This document shows positions 16,219 to 25,945 of a stretch of DNA of 45,932 nucleotides, piece after piece (position 1 is the stretch's first letter; each line of letters starts with the position of its first letter). The notes under the pieces are model-generated. The model was not told the DNA's origin. It made no database searches and was given only the letters and a program-made list of their open reading frames with translations. The position numbers and the translations under genes are program-made. The stretch spans positions 1 to 45,932 of the forward strand of contig JAPLAT010000607.1 in the NCBI GenBank assembly GCA_026393175.1, written 5' to 3'. This DNA is from Pseudonocardiales bacterium (lineage in GTDB: Bacteria > Actinomycetota > Actinomycetes > Mycobacteriales > Pseudonocardiaceae).

Positions 16219-17694
16219 GTGAACACCCCCGTCCGCCGCATCGCCATCGCCGTGATGGCGATGATCCTGCTGCTCATGGCGAACCTGACCTACGTGCAGG
16301 TGGTCCAGGCCGGCGACCTGCGCACCGACCAGCGCAACCAGCGCGTGCTGCTGGCGGAGTACTCGCGCCAGCGCGGCCAGATCAGCGCGCAGGGGCAGGT
16401 GCTCGCGCGGAGCGTGGAGAGCGAGGGGCAGTACCCGTTCCAGCGCGAGTACCCGTCGGGCCCCGCGTTCGCCTCGGTCACCGGCTACTACTCGCTGATC
16501 TACAGCGCGGGCGGGCTGGAGCGCGCCGAGAACGACGTGCTCAACGGCAGCGACGACCGGCTGTTCACCCGCAGGCTGTCGGACCTCATCACCGGCCGGG
16601 ACCCCAGCGGCGGCAACGTCGTCACCACGATCGACCCCGAGGTCCAGCAGGCCGCCTACGACGCGCTCGCCGACCGCGGCTACACCGGGTCGGTCGTCGC
16701 GCTGCAACCGCGCACCGGGGCGATCCTGGCGATGGCCTCCACGCCGTCCTACGACCCGAACCCGCTGGCCAGCTTCAGCGCCCAGGAGCAGCAGGACACG
16801 TGGGCCGAGTACACCGACGCCTCGCCGTCGGTGCTCACCAACCGCGCGATCCAGGAGGCCTACCCGCCCGGGTCGACGTTCAAGCTCATCGACGTGGCCG
16901 CGGCGCTCGCGAGCGGGCGCTACACCCCCGACAGCCAGCTCACCGCGGCCTCGTCCATCACGCTGGCGGACACCGCCACGCAGCTGCAGAACTTCAACGG
17001 CAACCAGTGCGGCACGGGGCAGACCGCGAGCCTGCGCGACGCCCTGCAGCGCTCGTGCAACACCGCGTTCGCCGAGCTCGCCGCCGACCTGGGCGAGGAG
17101 GCGCTGCGCGACCAGGCCGAGGCGTTCGGCATCGGCACCGAGGAGATCGCCATCCCGATGCAGGTGGCGCCGTCCACCATCGGCGACATCGAGGGCACCG
17201 CGGCGCTGCAGCAGTCGAGCATCGGCCAGCGCGACGTCGCCCTGACCCCGATGCAGAACGCGATGGTCGTGGCCGCGATCGCCAACGGCGGGACGCTGAT
17301 GGCGCCCTACCTGGTGCAGGAGGTCCAGAGCCAGGACCTCTCGGTCGTCGACTCCACCGACCCCGACCAGCTCGGCCAGGCCGTCAGCCCGCAGATCGCG
17401 CAGACGCTCACCGAGCTGATGGTCAACAACGAGAACAGCTACAGCAACGCCGGCAAGATCCGCGGCATCCAGATCGCCGCGAAGACCGGCACGGCCGAGC
17501 ACGGCGCCGACCCGAAGAACACCCCGCCGCACGTCTGGTACGTGGCGTTCGCCCCGGCCGAGGACCCGCAGATCGCCGTCGCGGTGCTGGTGGAGTCCGG
17601 CGGCGACCGCAACAACCTGGCCGCGACGGGTGGCGAGGTCGCGGCCCCGATCGGGCGTGCGGTGATCGGAGCGGCGCTGCGGGGCACCCAGTGA
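16219..17694 (+). CDS. pbpA: PbpA: class B penicillin-binding protein (transpeptidase)
   Basis: 491 aa. An N-terminal membrane anchor (residues 7-27) precedes a short dimerisation region and a transpeptidase domain with the complete active site: S219-T-F-K222, S279-C-N281 and K422-T-G424. It cross-links peptidoglycan as the partner of the upstream RodA. Homologues are Thr-phosphorylated by PknB in mycobacteria, which fits its location in this cluster. GTG start at 16219, 13 bp after the rodA stop. Confidence 0.96.
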   Translation: MNTPVRRIAIAVMAMILLLMANLTYVQVVQAGDLRTDQRNQRVLLAEYSRQRGQISAQGQVLARSVESEGQYPFQREYPSGPAFASVTGYYSLIYSAGGLERAENDVLNGSDDRLFTRRLSDLITGRDPSGGNVVTTIDPEVQQAAYDALADRGYTGSVVALQPRTGAILAMASTPSYDPNPLASFSAQEQQDTWAEYTDASPSVLTNRAIQEAYPPGSTFKLIDVAAALASGRYTPDSQLTAASSITLADTATQLQNFNGNQCGTGQTASLRDALQRSCNTAFAELAADLGEEALRDQAEAFGIGTEEIAIPMQVAPSTIGDIEGTAALQQSSIGQRDVALTPMQNAMVVAAIANGGTLMAPYLVQEVQSQDLSVVDSTDPDQLGQAVSPQIAQTLTELMVNNENSYSNAGKIRGIQIAAKTGTAEHGADPKNTPPHVWYVAFAPAEDPQIAVAVLVESGGDRNNLAATGGEVAAPIGRAVIGAALRGTQ

Positions 17695-17724
17695 CGGGCC
17701 CGGGCCAGTGACGGGTGGGGCACG

Positions 17725-19005
17725 GTGACCGTCCTCGCCGCCGGCCAGCTGATCGCCGACCGCTACCAGCTGGACCGGCGGATCGCGGTCGGCGGGATGG
17801 GCGAGGTCTGGCAGGCCACCGACACCCGGCTGGGCCGGGAGGTCGCGGTCAAGGTGCTGCGCCCGGAGCTGTCCGACGACCCGGAGTTCCTGCACCGCTT
17901 CCGGATCGAGGCGCGCACGGTCGCCTCGCTGGACCACACCGGCATCGCCGCCGTGCACGACTACGGCGAGGACACCCCGGGCGAGGGCGGCAAGCGCACC
18001 GCCTACCTGGTCATGGAGCTGGTGCGCGGCGAGCCGCTGTCGGCGGTGATCGCCCGCGGCCCGCTCCCGACGGCCGAGACGCTGCGCGTCATCGAGGAGA
18101 CCGCCCGCGCGCTGCAGGCCGCCCACGAGCGCGGGTTCGTGCACCGCGACGTGAAACCGGGCAACATCCTGGTCCGCACCGACGGGCTCATCAAGATCAC
18201 CGACTTCGGCATCGCGAAGGCCGCCGACGCGGTGCCGGTCACCCGCTCGGGCATGGTCATGGGCACCGCGCACTACATCGCCCCCGAGCAGGCCAGCGGC
18301 GCCGAGGCGGGCCCCGCGGGCGACGTGTACTCCCTCGGCATCGTCGGTTACGAGTGCCTGGCCGGGCACCGCCCGTTCCGCGCGGAGAGCGCCGTCGCCG
18401 TCGCGATGATGCAGGTGCGCGAGGAGCCGCCGCCGCTGCCGGACTCGGTCCCGCTGCCGGCCCGGCGGCTCATCGAGTCGGTACTGGTGAAGGACCCGGC
18501 GCTGCGCTACGCCACCGGCGGGGAGTTCGCGGACGCCGTCGCGGCCGTGCGGCGCGGCGACCCGATGCCGCTGCCGTCCGGGCTGGCGCCCGCCGACCAC
18601 ACCGTCGCCGCACCCAGCCGACCGCTCGCCGCGGAGCTGTACGAGGACCCGGTCGCCGTGCCCGACCCGGTGGCGCCGGCGCGTCCGCGCCCCGCGCCGC
18701 CGCGACCCGCCGCCCGGCCCCGCCCGCCGGCGCCCGCCACGGGCCCGCTGCACCTCGCGCCGGCCAGGGGGCCGGGCCGCGGGCTGCTGCTGGTGCTGTT
18801 CGTGCTGCTCACGGTCGCGGCGGTGGTGCTGGGGATCTACATCGTGCGGGCCCTCGGGGAGGGGGAGCCCGACGGCGGCGCACCGCAGGGTGCGGTGACC
18901 GGCGCAGCGACGGAGATCGCGGTGCTCGCGGGGGCGACACCGGGATCCGACGCCACGACCGGCATGATGACCTGGACCCCACCGACCTCCCAGAGGCCCC
19001 GATGA
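17725..19005 (+). CDS. pknA: PknA: transmembrane Ser/Thr protein kinase
   Basis: 426 aa. The Hanks-type kinase domain (about residues 10-275) has the ATP-site lysine K43, catalytic D142 in '[10 protein letters not shown]' and D160 in 'DFGIAKA'. A Pro/Ala-rich linker and one membrane helix (about 353-374) are followed by a short extracellular tail with no PASTA repeats. PknA phosphorylates cell-shape and division proteins and acts with PknB. GTG start at 17725; its stop overlaps the pknB ATG by 4 bp, so kinase levels are probably translationally coupled. Confidence 0.95.
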   Translation: MTVLAAGQLIADRYQLDRRIAVGGMGEVWQATDTRLGREVAVKVLRPELSDDPEFLHRFRIEARTVASLDHTGIAAVHDYGEDTPGEGGKRTAYLVMELVRGEPLSAVIARGPLPTAETLRVIEETARALQAAHERGFVHRDVKPGNILVRTDGLIKITDFGIAKAADAVPVTRSGMVMGTAHYIAPEQASGAEAGPAGDVYSLGIVGYECLAGHRPFRAESAVAVAMMQVREEPPPLPDSVPLPARRLIESVLVKDPALRYATGGEFADAVAAVRRGDPMPLPSGLAPADHTVAAPSRPLAAELYEDPVAVPDPVAPARPRPAPPRPAARPRPPAPATGPLHLAPARGPGRGLLLVLFVLLTVAAVVLGIYIVRALGEGEPDGGAPQGAVTGAATEIAVLAGATPGSDATTGMMTWTPPTSQRPR

Positions 19006-20939
19006 CCACGCCCCGTCTGTTGTCCGAGCGCTATGAGCTGGGCGAGACGCTCGGCTACGGCGGCATGTCCGAGGTCCACCGCGGGCTCGACACGCGGCTG
19101 GGCCGGGACGTGGCGGTGAAGGTGCTGCGGGCCGACCTGGCGCGCGACCCGCAGTTCCAGATGCGCTTCCGGCGCGAGGCGCAGAACGCCGCCGCCCTCA
19201 ACCACCCCGCGATCGTCGCCGTGTACGACACCGGCGAGGTGCAGAGCGAGTTCGGCCCGCTGCCCTCCATCGTCATGGTGTACGTCGACGGGCAGACGCT
19301 GCGCGACATCGTCAAGACCACGGGCCCGATGCCGCAGTCGCGCGTCATCGAGGTGATGGCCGACGTGTGCGCGGCGCTGGACTTCAGCCACCGCCACCAG
19401 ATCATCCACCGCGACGTGAAGCCCGCGAACATCATGATCAACCACGCCGGCGCGGTGAAGGTCATGGACTTCGGCATCGCCCGCGCGCTGGGCGAGGGCC
19501 AGAACGTCACGCAGACCGCGGCCGTCATCGGCACGGCGCAGTACCTCTCCCCCGTGCAGGCGCGCGGCGAGGCCGTCGACGCGCGCTCCGACGTCTACGC
19601 CGCCGGCTGCGTGGTCTTCGAACTGCTCACCGGCGAGCCGCCGTTCACCGGTGACACCCCGGTGGCCGTGGCCTACCAGCACGTGCGGGAGGACCCGCGG
19701 CGCCCGTCCGAGCTCAACCCGGACATCCCGCCCGCGCTCGACGCCGTCGTGCTCAAGGCGCTGTCGAAGAACCCGGCCAACCGCTACCAGTCGGCCGCGG
19801 AGATGCGCTCGGACCTGGTGCGCGTGCGCAGCGGCCAGTCCCCGATGGCGCCGATCGTGATGAGCGACGACGAGCGCACCGCGATGCTCACCTCCCCCAC
19901 GCGCACCGGCCCCACCCGGCGGATCGGCGCGACCGGCCGGCACACGCTGCCGCCCGCCGCCGTCCCCGACTACTACGACGACGACGAGCCGCGCCGCGGC
20001 ACCGGCCGCGTCATCGGCATCGCCGCGGCGGTCGCCGTCGCGCTGGCCCTGATCGGGTTCGTGGCCTACCAGATCTTCGGGGGCCCCGCGGCACCCGAGC
20101 GGTTCCCGCTGGCCGACGTCGTCGGCCAGCAGCAGGAGGCGGCCCGCACCGCGCTGCTCGGCCAGAACCTCAACGTGGACATCGTGGAGGCGGAGTCCCC
20201 CGTCGAGCAGGACGGGCTGGTGCTCTCCACCAACCCCCCGCCGGGCACCGAGGTCGAGGAGCGCTCGACGGTCACCCTCACCGTGGGCAGCGGGCCGTCC
20301 GAGGTGCGGATCGGCGCGCTCACCGGGCTCACGCAGCAGGAGGCCGAGGCCCTGCTCGTCGGTGACGGGTTGGCCGTCGGCACGGTCACCGAGCAGGACA
20401 CGACCAACGCCGACGAGGTCGGCCGGGTCCTGTCCTCCGACCCGGCGGCCGGCGTCACCGTGGCGGCAGGCACCCCGGTCAACCTGGTGATCGGGCGCGA
20501 GGTCACCACCGTCGCGGTGCCGCCCACCGAGGGCCAGAGCCTCGACCAGGCCCGCCAGACGCTGCAGGCCGCGGGCTTCACCGACGTCCGCGACGAGCAG
20601 GTCGACGGCGGCGACGACGAGGGCGACGTGCTGGGCACGAACCCGGCCGCCGGCCAGCAGGTCCCGCCGAACTCCACGATCGTCATCCAGGTCTCGCGCG
20701 GCAACCAGCTCACCGTGCCGGACCTGCTCGGCCTGGACCGCGGCTCCGCGATCGACACGCTCCGCGAGGCGGGCTTCGACGGCGGCGACATCCGCGAGCA
20801 GGAGCGCTCGGTGGACAACCCCAACCAGGACAACCGGGTCATCGAGCAGTCCATCCAGCCCGGCGAGGCGTTCGAGGACGGCGACCAGCTCGTCATCACC
20901 TACGGCGACGCGGGTGGCGGGATCTTCGGGGACAACTGA
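19002..20939 (+). CDS. pknB: PknB: PASTA-domain transmembrane Ser/Thr kinase
   Basis: 645 aa. Kinase domain with glycine loop '[10 protein letters not shown]', K40, D138 in '[10 protein letters not shown]' and D156 in 'DFGIARA'; membrane helix around 336-357; then four extracellular PASTA repeats to the C-terminus ('[17 protein letters not shown]', '[16 protein letters not shown]', '[17 protein letters not shown]', '[16 protein letters not shown]'). PASTA repeats bind muropeptides or lipid II and link cell-wall state to phosphorylation. The juxtamembrane '[18 protein letters not shown]' is rich in Thr, like the autophosphorylated region that recruits FHA proteins. Start is the ATG overlapping pknA; the ORF track merged it with an out-of-frame extension. 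Confidence 0.96.
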   Translation: MTTPRLLSERYELGETLGYGGMSEVHRGLDTRLGRDVAVKVLRADLARDPQFQMRFRREAQNAAALNHPAIVAVYDTGEVQSEFGPLPSIVMVYVDGQTLRDIVKTTGPMPQSRVIEVMADVCAALDFSHRHQIIHRDVKPANIMINHAGAVKVMDFGIARALGEGQNVTQTAAVIGTAQYLSPVQARGEAVDARSDVYAAGCVVFELLTGEPPFTGDTPVAVAYQHVREDPRRPSELNPDIPPALDAVVLKALSKNPANRYQSAAEMRSDLVRVRSGQSPMAPIVMSDDERTAMLTSPTRTGPTRRIGATGRHTLPPAAVPDYYDDDEPRRGTGRVIGIAAAVAVALALIGFVAYQIFGGPAAPERFPLADVVGQQQEAARTALLGQNLNVDIVEAESPVEQDGLVLSTNPPPGTEVEERSTVTLTVGSGPSEVRIGALTGLTQQEAEALLVGDGLAVGTVTEQDTTNADEVGRVLSSDPAAGVTVAAGTPVNLVIGREVTTVAVPPTEGQSLDQARQTLQAAGFTDVRDEQVDGGDDEGDVLGTNPAAGQQVPPNSTIVIQVSRGNQLTVPDLLGLDRGSAIDTLREAGFDGGDIREQERSVDNPNQDNRVIEQSIQPGEAFEDGDQLVITYGDAGGGIFGDN

Positions 20940-20963
20940 GGTCCCGTCGGGGACACTGGTGCC

Positions 20964-21599
20964 ATGCGCGTGCTCGTGATCGACAACTACGACAGCTTCG
21001 TCTACAACCTGGTCCAGTACCTCGCCCAGCTCGGCGCCGACCCGGTCGTGCGCCGCAACGACGAGGTGGACCTCGACGAGCTGGACGACGTCGACGGCGT
21101 GCTCGTCAGCCCCGGCCCCGGCACCCCGGAGCGGGCCGGGTGCAGCATCGACGCGATCCGCCGTGCCGCCGCGACGGCGACGCCGCTGCTGGGCGTCTGC
21201 CTGGGCCACCAGGCCATCGGCGTGGCCTGGGGCGGTGTCGTCGAGCGCGCCCCCGAGCTGCTGCACGGGAAGACCTCGCTCGTGCACCACGACGGGGCGG
21301 GCGTCCTGGCCGGGCTGCCGGACCCCTTCGTCGCCACCCGCTACCACTCGCTGTCGATCCGGCCGGACACGCTGCCCGCCGAGCTCGAGGCCACCGGGCG
21401 CACGGAGGGCGGGGTCATCATGGCCGTGCGGCACCGGGAGCTGCCGGTGCACGGCGTGCAGTTCCACCCGGAGTCCGTCCTCACCGAGGGCGGGCACCGG
21501 CTGCTCGCGACCTGGATGGCGTCGGCGGGCCACCCGGTGCCCGAGCCCGTCGTCGAGGCCCTCACGGCCGAGACCGCCGCGGTGGCCGCGAGCGCCTGA
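20964..21599 (+). CDS. pabA: Class I glutamine amidotransferase (aminodeoxychorismate/anthranilate synthase component II)
   Basis: 211 aa, with the Cys-His-Glu triad of class I glutaminases: C79 in 'GVCLGHQ', H168 and E170 in 'FHPES'. The opening 'LVIDNYDSFVYNLVQYL' and 'VSPGPGTPE' are diagnostic of PabA/TrpG. It supplies ammonia to a chorismate-using partner for folate (PabA) or tryptophan (TrpG), which cannot be told apart by sequence; this locus is annotated trpG in mycobacteria. No component I gene is adjacent. It keeps the conserved position after pknB. Confidence 0.93.
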   Translation: MRVLVIDNYDSFVYNLVQYLAQLGADPVVRRNDEVDLDELDDVDGVLVSPGPGTPERAGCSIDAIRRAAATATPLLGVCLGHQAIGVAWGGVVERAPELLHGKTSLVHHDGAGVLAGLPDPFVATRYHSLSIRPDTLPAELEATGRTEGGVIMAVRHRELPVHGVQFHPESVLTEGGHRLLATWMASAGHPVPEPVVEALTAETAAVAASA

Positions 21600-21698
21600 G
21601 CGGCGTCGCCCCTGCTCCCCGGGGCCCGCACGCGCTACCGTGGGCGGCAGCGCCCGCGCGGCCGATCCCCCGCGCCCGTCGACACACGAGGTCTGCAG

Positions 21699-21968
21699 AT
21701 GCCGAAGAGCAAGGTCCGCAAGAAGCCCGTCTACACCCCGCCGCCCGGTGAGAGGGCGAGCACCACGCCGGTGAAGGTGAAGGGCCCCACGCACCCCGTC
21801 TACGTCGCGGTGTTCATCGGCCTGTGGATCGTCGGGCTGGCCTGGCTGGTCGTCAACTACCTCGCGGGCGACGTCATCCCGGTCATGCGCGAGCTCGGCT
21901 CCTTCAACTTCCTCATCGGCTTCTCACTCATCGTAATCGGCCTTCTGATGACGATGAGATGGCGCTGA
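21699..21968 (+). CDS. crgA: CrgA: actinobacterial cell-division inhibitor/coordinator
   Basis: 89 aa. A basic N-terminus ('MPKSKVRKKPVYTPPP') is followed by two membrane helices ('VYVAVFIGLWIVGLAWLVV' and 'FLIGFSLIVIGLLMTM'), the CrgA fold. CrgA sits at the septum and contacts FtsZ, FtsQ, FtsI and CwsA in mycobacteria; it was first described in Streptomyces sporulation septation. Length and position after the pknB-trpG block are typical. Confidence 0.94.
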   Translation: MPKSKVRKKPVYTPPPGERASTTPVKVKGPTHPVYVAVFIGLWIVGLAWLVVNYLAGDVIPVMRELGSFNFLIGFSLIVIGLLMTMRWR

Positions 21969-21989
21969 ACAGCGGAAACACACCGCTGT
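21969..21989 (+). terminator. Small hairpin after crgA
   Basis: Perfect 7-bp arms ACAGCGG / CCGCTGT around a 7-nt loop, starting directly after the crgA stop codon. No T run follows. It may end the fhaA-crgA transcription unit or stabilise its 3' end. Confidence 0.4.
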
Positions 21990-22015
21990 AAGTAGTCCCC
22001 AGTGTGGATGGACGC

Positions 22016-22024
22016 TGTGGACAA
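22016..22024 (-). promoter_or_regulatory. Perfect DnaA box (TTGTCCACA)
   Basis: TGTGGACAA on the plus strand is the reverse complement of TTGTCCACA, the DnaA box preferred in high-G+C actinobacteria. A weaker copy (TGTGGATGG) lies 13 bp upstream in the same orientation. They sit between crgA and the PH-domain gene, just before its GTG. Single boxes occur by chance, so a function in transcription control or DnaA titration is only suggested. Confidence 0.45.
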
Positions 22025-22030
22025 GTTACC

Positions 22031-22462
22031 GTGAGTGATCATGAGGAGTGGGCCCCGACGGCGGGCCTGGTGGCCGTCCTGTGGACGGCCGCGACGGCCG
22101 CCGCGCTCTGGTGCGCGCTGCTCGTCGCGACCGGGGCCGACCGGCCGGGCCTGCTGATCGCCGGCGCCGCCGCCGTCGGATTGCTCGCCGGAGCGGTGTA
22201 CACCACCCGGGCCCGGCCCCGGCTGCGCGCCGACGCCGACGGGCTCACCGTCGGCGGGCTGCTGCGCCCCCGGCACCACCCCTGGCCGCTCGTGCAGGAC
22301 GTCCGGCTGGTGCCCACGCGGCGCCTGGGCCGCGACGGCGTGCTGCTGGAGGTGGACACGGTGTCCCCGGACGGCGGCGAGCGCCTGCTGGTGTTCGGCC
22401 GCCTCGACCTCGGCGCGGACCCCCGCGACGTCGCGTCCCGCCTGGTCGACCTCCGCCCCTGA
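22031..22462 (+). CDS. PH-domain membrane protein (Rv0010c-like)
   Basis: About 143 aa. Two membrane helices ('AGLVAVLWTAATAAALWCALLVAT' and 'LLIAGAAAVGLLAGAVYTT') precede a small bacterial PH (bPH6-type) domain beginning 'RPRLRADADGLTVGGLLRPRHHPWPLVQDVRLV'. Its position next to crgA and beside rhomboid/ppiA matches mycobacterial Rv0010c. Function unknown; such proteins are thought to sit at the membrane. GTG 22031 is preferred over the upstream ATG at 22004 because residues before it look non-coding and contain the DnaA box. Confidence 0.75.
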   Translation: MSDHEEWAPTAGLVAVLWTAATAAALWCALLVATGADRPGLLIAGAAAVGLLAGAVYTTRARPRLRADADGLTVGGLLRPRHHPWPLVQDVRLVPTRRLGRDGVLLEVDTVSPDGGERLLVFGRLDLGADPRDVASRLVDLRP

Positions 22463-22470
22463 ATCGCGAA

Positions 22471-22518
22471 CCTTCCGGCCGTTCGCGCATGTCGGGACGT
22501 GCGCGGACGGCCGGAAGG
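22471..22518. terminator. Long bidirectional hairpin between convergent genes
   Basis: CCTTCCGGCCGT pairs with ACGGCCGGAAGG, and an inner CGCGCATGT / ACGTGCGCG stem with one wobble continues the helix to a 4-nt loop, giving about 21 base pairs in 48 nt. It fills the gap between the converging PH-domain and rhomboid genes and probably terminates both. Confidence 0.8.
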
Positions 22519-22528
22519 TGCGCGGGAG

Positions 22529-23379
22529 CTACAGGGCGAGCGCGGCCGACCCGATGGCCAGCAGCACGAGCACGGCCAGCGCGGCGAGGCCGCCCGCCTG
22601 CACGGGGGTACGGCGCGCGGGCGGGGCGTAGAGCAGCACCGCCGTGGCGGCGGCACCGACGAGCAGGCCGCCGACGTGGGCCTGCCACGAGATGCCGGGG
22701 ACGAAGAACCCCAGCGCCAGATTGACGGCGAGCAGGCCGAGCACCTGGCCGTAGGGCCTGCGCAGCCGCAGCACGGCGACGAGCAGGCCACCCATCAGCC
22801 CGAAGACGGCCCCGGACGCGCCGGCGACGATGGTGCCGGGCTGGAGCCACATCACGGCGGCCGCGCCGCCGAGCATGCCGAGCAGGTAGACGGCGAGGAA
22901 TCGGCCGCGGCCGAGCAGGACCTCCATGTCCCGGCCGATGATCCACAGGGCGTACATGTTGAACGCCACGTGCAGGGGCCCGATGTGCAGGAACCCCGAG
23001 GAGACCAGCCGCCACCACTCCCCGGCCGCGGCCAGCTCGGGCACGAGCGCGAACCGCACGAACAGGTCGGAGTCGAAGTTGGCGGCGATCGAGCCCGCCT
23101 GCGCCGCGGTGAGGGCGAAGACGAGCAGGTTGACCGCGACGAGCACGGGGACGACGAGGGGCCGCACCCCCGGGGGCGCGCCGGCCACCGTGGTGGCCCG
23201 GCGGACCCCCCGGCCGCCCTCGCGGACGCAGTCGACGCACTGGTAGCCGACCGACGCCTCGCGCAGGCACTCCGGGCAGGACGGGCGCCCGCAGCGGGTG
23301 CAGGCGAGCCCGGTGGGCCGGTCGGGGTGCCGCACGCACGCCACCGGGGCGTGCGGCGGCGGCCCGGCCGGTCCGACGC

Positions 23380-23383
<4 letters not shown>
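22529..23383 (-). CDS. Rhomboid-family intramembrane serine protease with N-terminal zinc-binding segment
   Basis: 284 aa. The N-terminal 60 residues have a B-box-like Cys/His cluster ('[21 protein letters not shown]', then '[14 protein letters not shown]'). Six to seven membrane helices follow. The catalytic dyad is visible as Ser in '[14 protein letters not shown]' and His in '[11 protein letters not shown]', and the loop 'NMYALWIIG' contains the conserved Asn region. Rhomboids cleave membrane-protein helices. Start GTG overlaps the ppiA stop by 4 bp; ppiA-rhomboid is a conserved origin-proximal pair in actinobacteria. Substrates unknown. Confidence 0.92.
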
Positions 23384-23913
<530 letters not shown>

Positions 23914-23928
23914 CGTGCCAGTCCCGTC

Positions 23929-25047
23929 TCAGAGCGTCGCGCGCAGGAACTCCGCGACCAGGTCCTCGTACGCCCGCGGGTCGGCGTTCCAGGCCGCCGT
24001 GTGCTCCATCTCCGGCACCTCGACGTAGCGCATCGGCCAGTCCAGCGCGGGCGCGGCGGCGGCCAGCGCACGGCTCGCGGCCACGGGCACGGCGGTGTCG
24101 GCGTCGGTGTGCACCAGCAGCGTCGGGGGGCGGACGGCGGGCGGGTGGCGGCGCAGGTCGAAGCGGTCGAAGTCGATGCCGATGCGCCTGCTGGTGACGG
24201 CGGTGGCGATCGGGGTCAGGCCAGGGGGCAGGCGGCGGTTGCGGGCCTGCTGGCGCAGCGTGGCGCGCCAGTCGACGAGCGGGGCGTCCCACACCACGGC
24301 GGCGACGGCCGCGGCCTCCGGGGCCCGGTCCAGGAGCGCGCCGGTGACGGCCCCGCCCATCGACCAGCCGTAGAGCACGACCCGCCGGGCCCCGGCAGCG
24401 CGGGCGAACCGGACGGCGGCGGCCACGTCCTCCCACTCCGCGTCGCCGAGGTGGTCGTGGCGGTCCGGGCTGGCCGGGGCGTCGCCGTCGTTGCGGTAGC
24501 TGACGGAGAGGACCGGCAGCCCCATCCGGTGCAGCGCCGGGAGGATCCGCAGCGCCTCCCGGCGGGCCCCGCCGCGACCGTGCACCGCGATCACCCAGGT
24601 GTCCTCCGCGGCCGGGACGAGCCAGGCGGGCGCCGGCCCCAGCGGGGTGTCCACGTGGACCTCGGTGAAGGCGAGACCGTGCACGCCCGGGTCGGGGTCG
24701 AAGGGCCCGGCGTCCATCACGGCGTCGACGCCGGGCGGCGGCACGTCCCCGCCGGTGAGCGGGCGGTCCACCTCGGTGCCCCGGTCCGCGGCCACCGGCC
24801 CCGTGCGGGCGAGCCCGCCGGCCCACCGCACGCCCCAGACGCCCGGCTGGCGGGCGAGCCTGCTGCCGGCGAGGGTGAGGACACCGTCCCGCACCCGGAG
24901 CACGCGCTCGGGCAGGACGAGGTCGCGGCGGGTGTCGAGGAGCAGGCCGGAGTAGAACCAGCCCACCCCGCCCAGGCCGGCGCCGAGGCCCGCCCCGACA
25001 CCCGCGCCGATGCCGACACCCGCGATCCGGCTCACCACACCGATCAT
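23929..25047 (-). CDS. Alpha/beta hydrolase with N-terminal hydrophobic segment
   Basis: About 372 aa. The Gly/Val-rich N-terminal segment ('AGVGIGAGVGAGLGAGLGG') is a likely membrane anchor. The hydrolase core has 'VIAVHGRGGARREALR' (oxyanion region), the nucleophile elbow 'VLYGWSMGGAVTGALL', an acid in 'LLVHTDADTAVPV' and a late His in 'PEMEHTAAWN'. This is the profile of membrane-anchored alpha/beta hydrolases with DUF1749/BAAT-like cores. ATG at 25047 was chosen over 25077 because the anchor follows directly. It lies at the start of the accessory region just beyond ppiA. Substrate unknown. Confidence 0.8.
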   Translation of the reverse strand: MIGVVSRIAGVGIGAGVGAGLGAGLGGVGWFYSGLLLDTRRDLVLPERVLRVRDGVLTLAGSRLARQPGVWGVRWAGGLARTGPVAADRGTEVDRPLTGGDVPPPGVDAVMDAGPFDPDPGVHGLAFTEVHVDTPLGPAPAWLVPAAEDTWVIAVHGRGGARREALRILPALHRMGLPVLSVSYRNDGDAPASPDRHDHLGDAEWEDVAAAVRFARAAGARRVVLYGWSMGGAVTGALLDRAPEAAAVAAVVWDAPLVDWRATLRQQARNRRLPPGLTPIATAVTSRRIGIDFDRFDLRRHPPAVRPPTLLVHTDADTAVPVAASRALAAAAPALDWPMRYVEVPEMEHTAAWNADPRAYEDLVAEFLRATL

Positions 25048-25179
25048 GATGCCCCGGCAGCGACACGCCTGGTCCACCGCAACGAGTGAAACACCGTTTC
25101 GGCCACGTTACGTGCACATCTGGTCGCAGCGGGTGTCGTTGACCGGTCTGACCACGATCGCGTCTGAAGGGACACCAGC

Positions 25180-25815
25180 ATGAGCAGCCTTGCTCGACGC
25201 AGCCTGCGCACGACCGCCGCGGCGGTGGGAATCGCCGCACTGGGCGTCGGCCTGGCCGGCCACGCCCTCGCCGCCCCGGAGCTCCCCGCGCTCCCCGGCA
25301 CCGACGGCCTCCCCGCCGCTCCCGAGCTCCCCGCCGCCCCCGGCCTCCCCGGCACCGACGGCCTCCCGGCCGCCCCCGGCCTCCCCGCCGCCCCCGGGCT
25401 CCCCGGCCTCCCCGCCGCCCCCGGCCTCCCGGGCGCCCCCACCACCGACGGCATGAGCGTCCCCGGCGTCCTCAACGTGGAGATGCCGGCCGTCAACACC
25501 GCCGCGCCCGCGCTCCCCGCCGGCGACGCGTTCGCGCTGCCGACCGCCCCCGAGCTCGGGGCGCCCGAGTTCGCGGCCCCCGACGTCGCGGCCCCGGCCG
25601 CCCCGGCCGCCCCGGAGCTCCCCGCGGCCCCGGGTACCGACGGCATCGTCAACTACGACCTCGACGGCGTCGAGGGCCCGTCGGCCGAGGACGTCACCGA
25701 GGGCCAGAACAGCGTCGGCGCGATGCAGGCGATGGACATGGCGGCGTTCCTCACCGAGCTGGCGCAGACCGGGGCCGAGGGCGGCTCCGTCACCCAGAAC
25801 CAGCAGATCGGCTGA
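25180..25815 (+). CDS. Secreted low-complexity Pro/Gly/Leu/Ala-repeat protein
   Basis: 211 aa. A Tat-less Sec signal peptide (basic 'MSSLARRSLRTTAAAVG' then a hydrophobic run ending 'AGHALAAPE') is followed by imperfect repeats of PGLPAAP/PGTDGLPAAPEL over residues 30-90 and a looser Ala/Pro/Glu stretch to about 155. The C-terminal 55 residues are acidic and non-repetitive ('NYDLDGVEGPSAEDVTEGQ'). I do not recognise a family. Extended or elastin-like structure and a wall or matrix role are possible. RBS GAAGGG precedes ATG 25180. It is the only gene of its unit and is closed by a perfect 13-bp hairpin. Confidence 0.75.
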   Translation: MSSLARRSLRTTAAAVGIAALGVGLAGHALAAPELPALPGTDGLPAAPELPAAPGLPGTDGLPAAPGLPAAPGLPGLPAAPGLPGAPTTDGMSVPGVLNVEMPAVNTAAPALPAGDAFALPTAPELGAPEFAAPDVAAPAAPAAPELPAAPGTDGIVNYDLDGVEGPSAEDVTEGQNSVGAMQAMDMAAFLTELAQTGAEGGSVTQNQQIG

Positions 25816-25833
25816 TCGGCTCGTCCCCCGCAT

Positions 25834-25868
25834 CGGCCCGCCACGCACCTCCCGCGCGTGGCGGGCCG
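25834..25868 (+). terminator. Perfect 13-bp hairpin after the repeat protein
   Basis: CGGCCCGCCACGC pairs exactly with GCGTGGCGGGCCG around a 9-nt loop, 18 bp after the stop codon. It has no T run but a very stable stem, typical of high-G+C terminators. Confidence 0.7.
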
Positions 25869-25945
25869 CATGACGTCCGGGGTCATCGACCCGATGACCC
25901 GCGGGCAGCAGGCTCGTCGTCATGACCACGACGACAGGAGCCCCG

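Noticed and set aside
16024-18753. 909-aa minus-strand ORF opposite rodA-pbpA-pknA
   Set aside because: No domain or motif; exact antisense of three well-defined genes.
18837-21794. 985-aa minus-strand ORF opposite pknB and trpG
   Set aside because: Arg/Ala/Asp/Val-rich shadow; the real genes on the plus strand have catalytic residues and conserved order.
21991-22030. Origin of replication
   Set aside because: Only one perfect and one weak DnaA box; no A+T-rich region and no dnaA/dnaN nearby.
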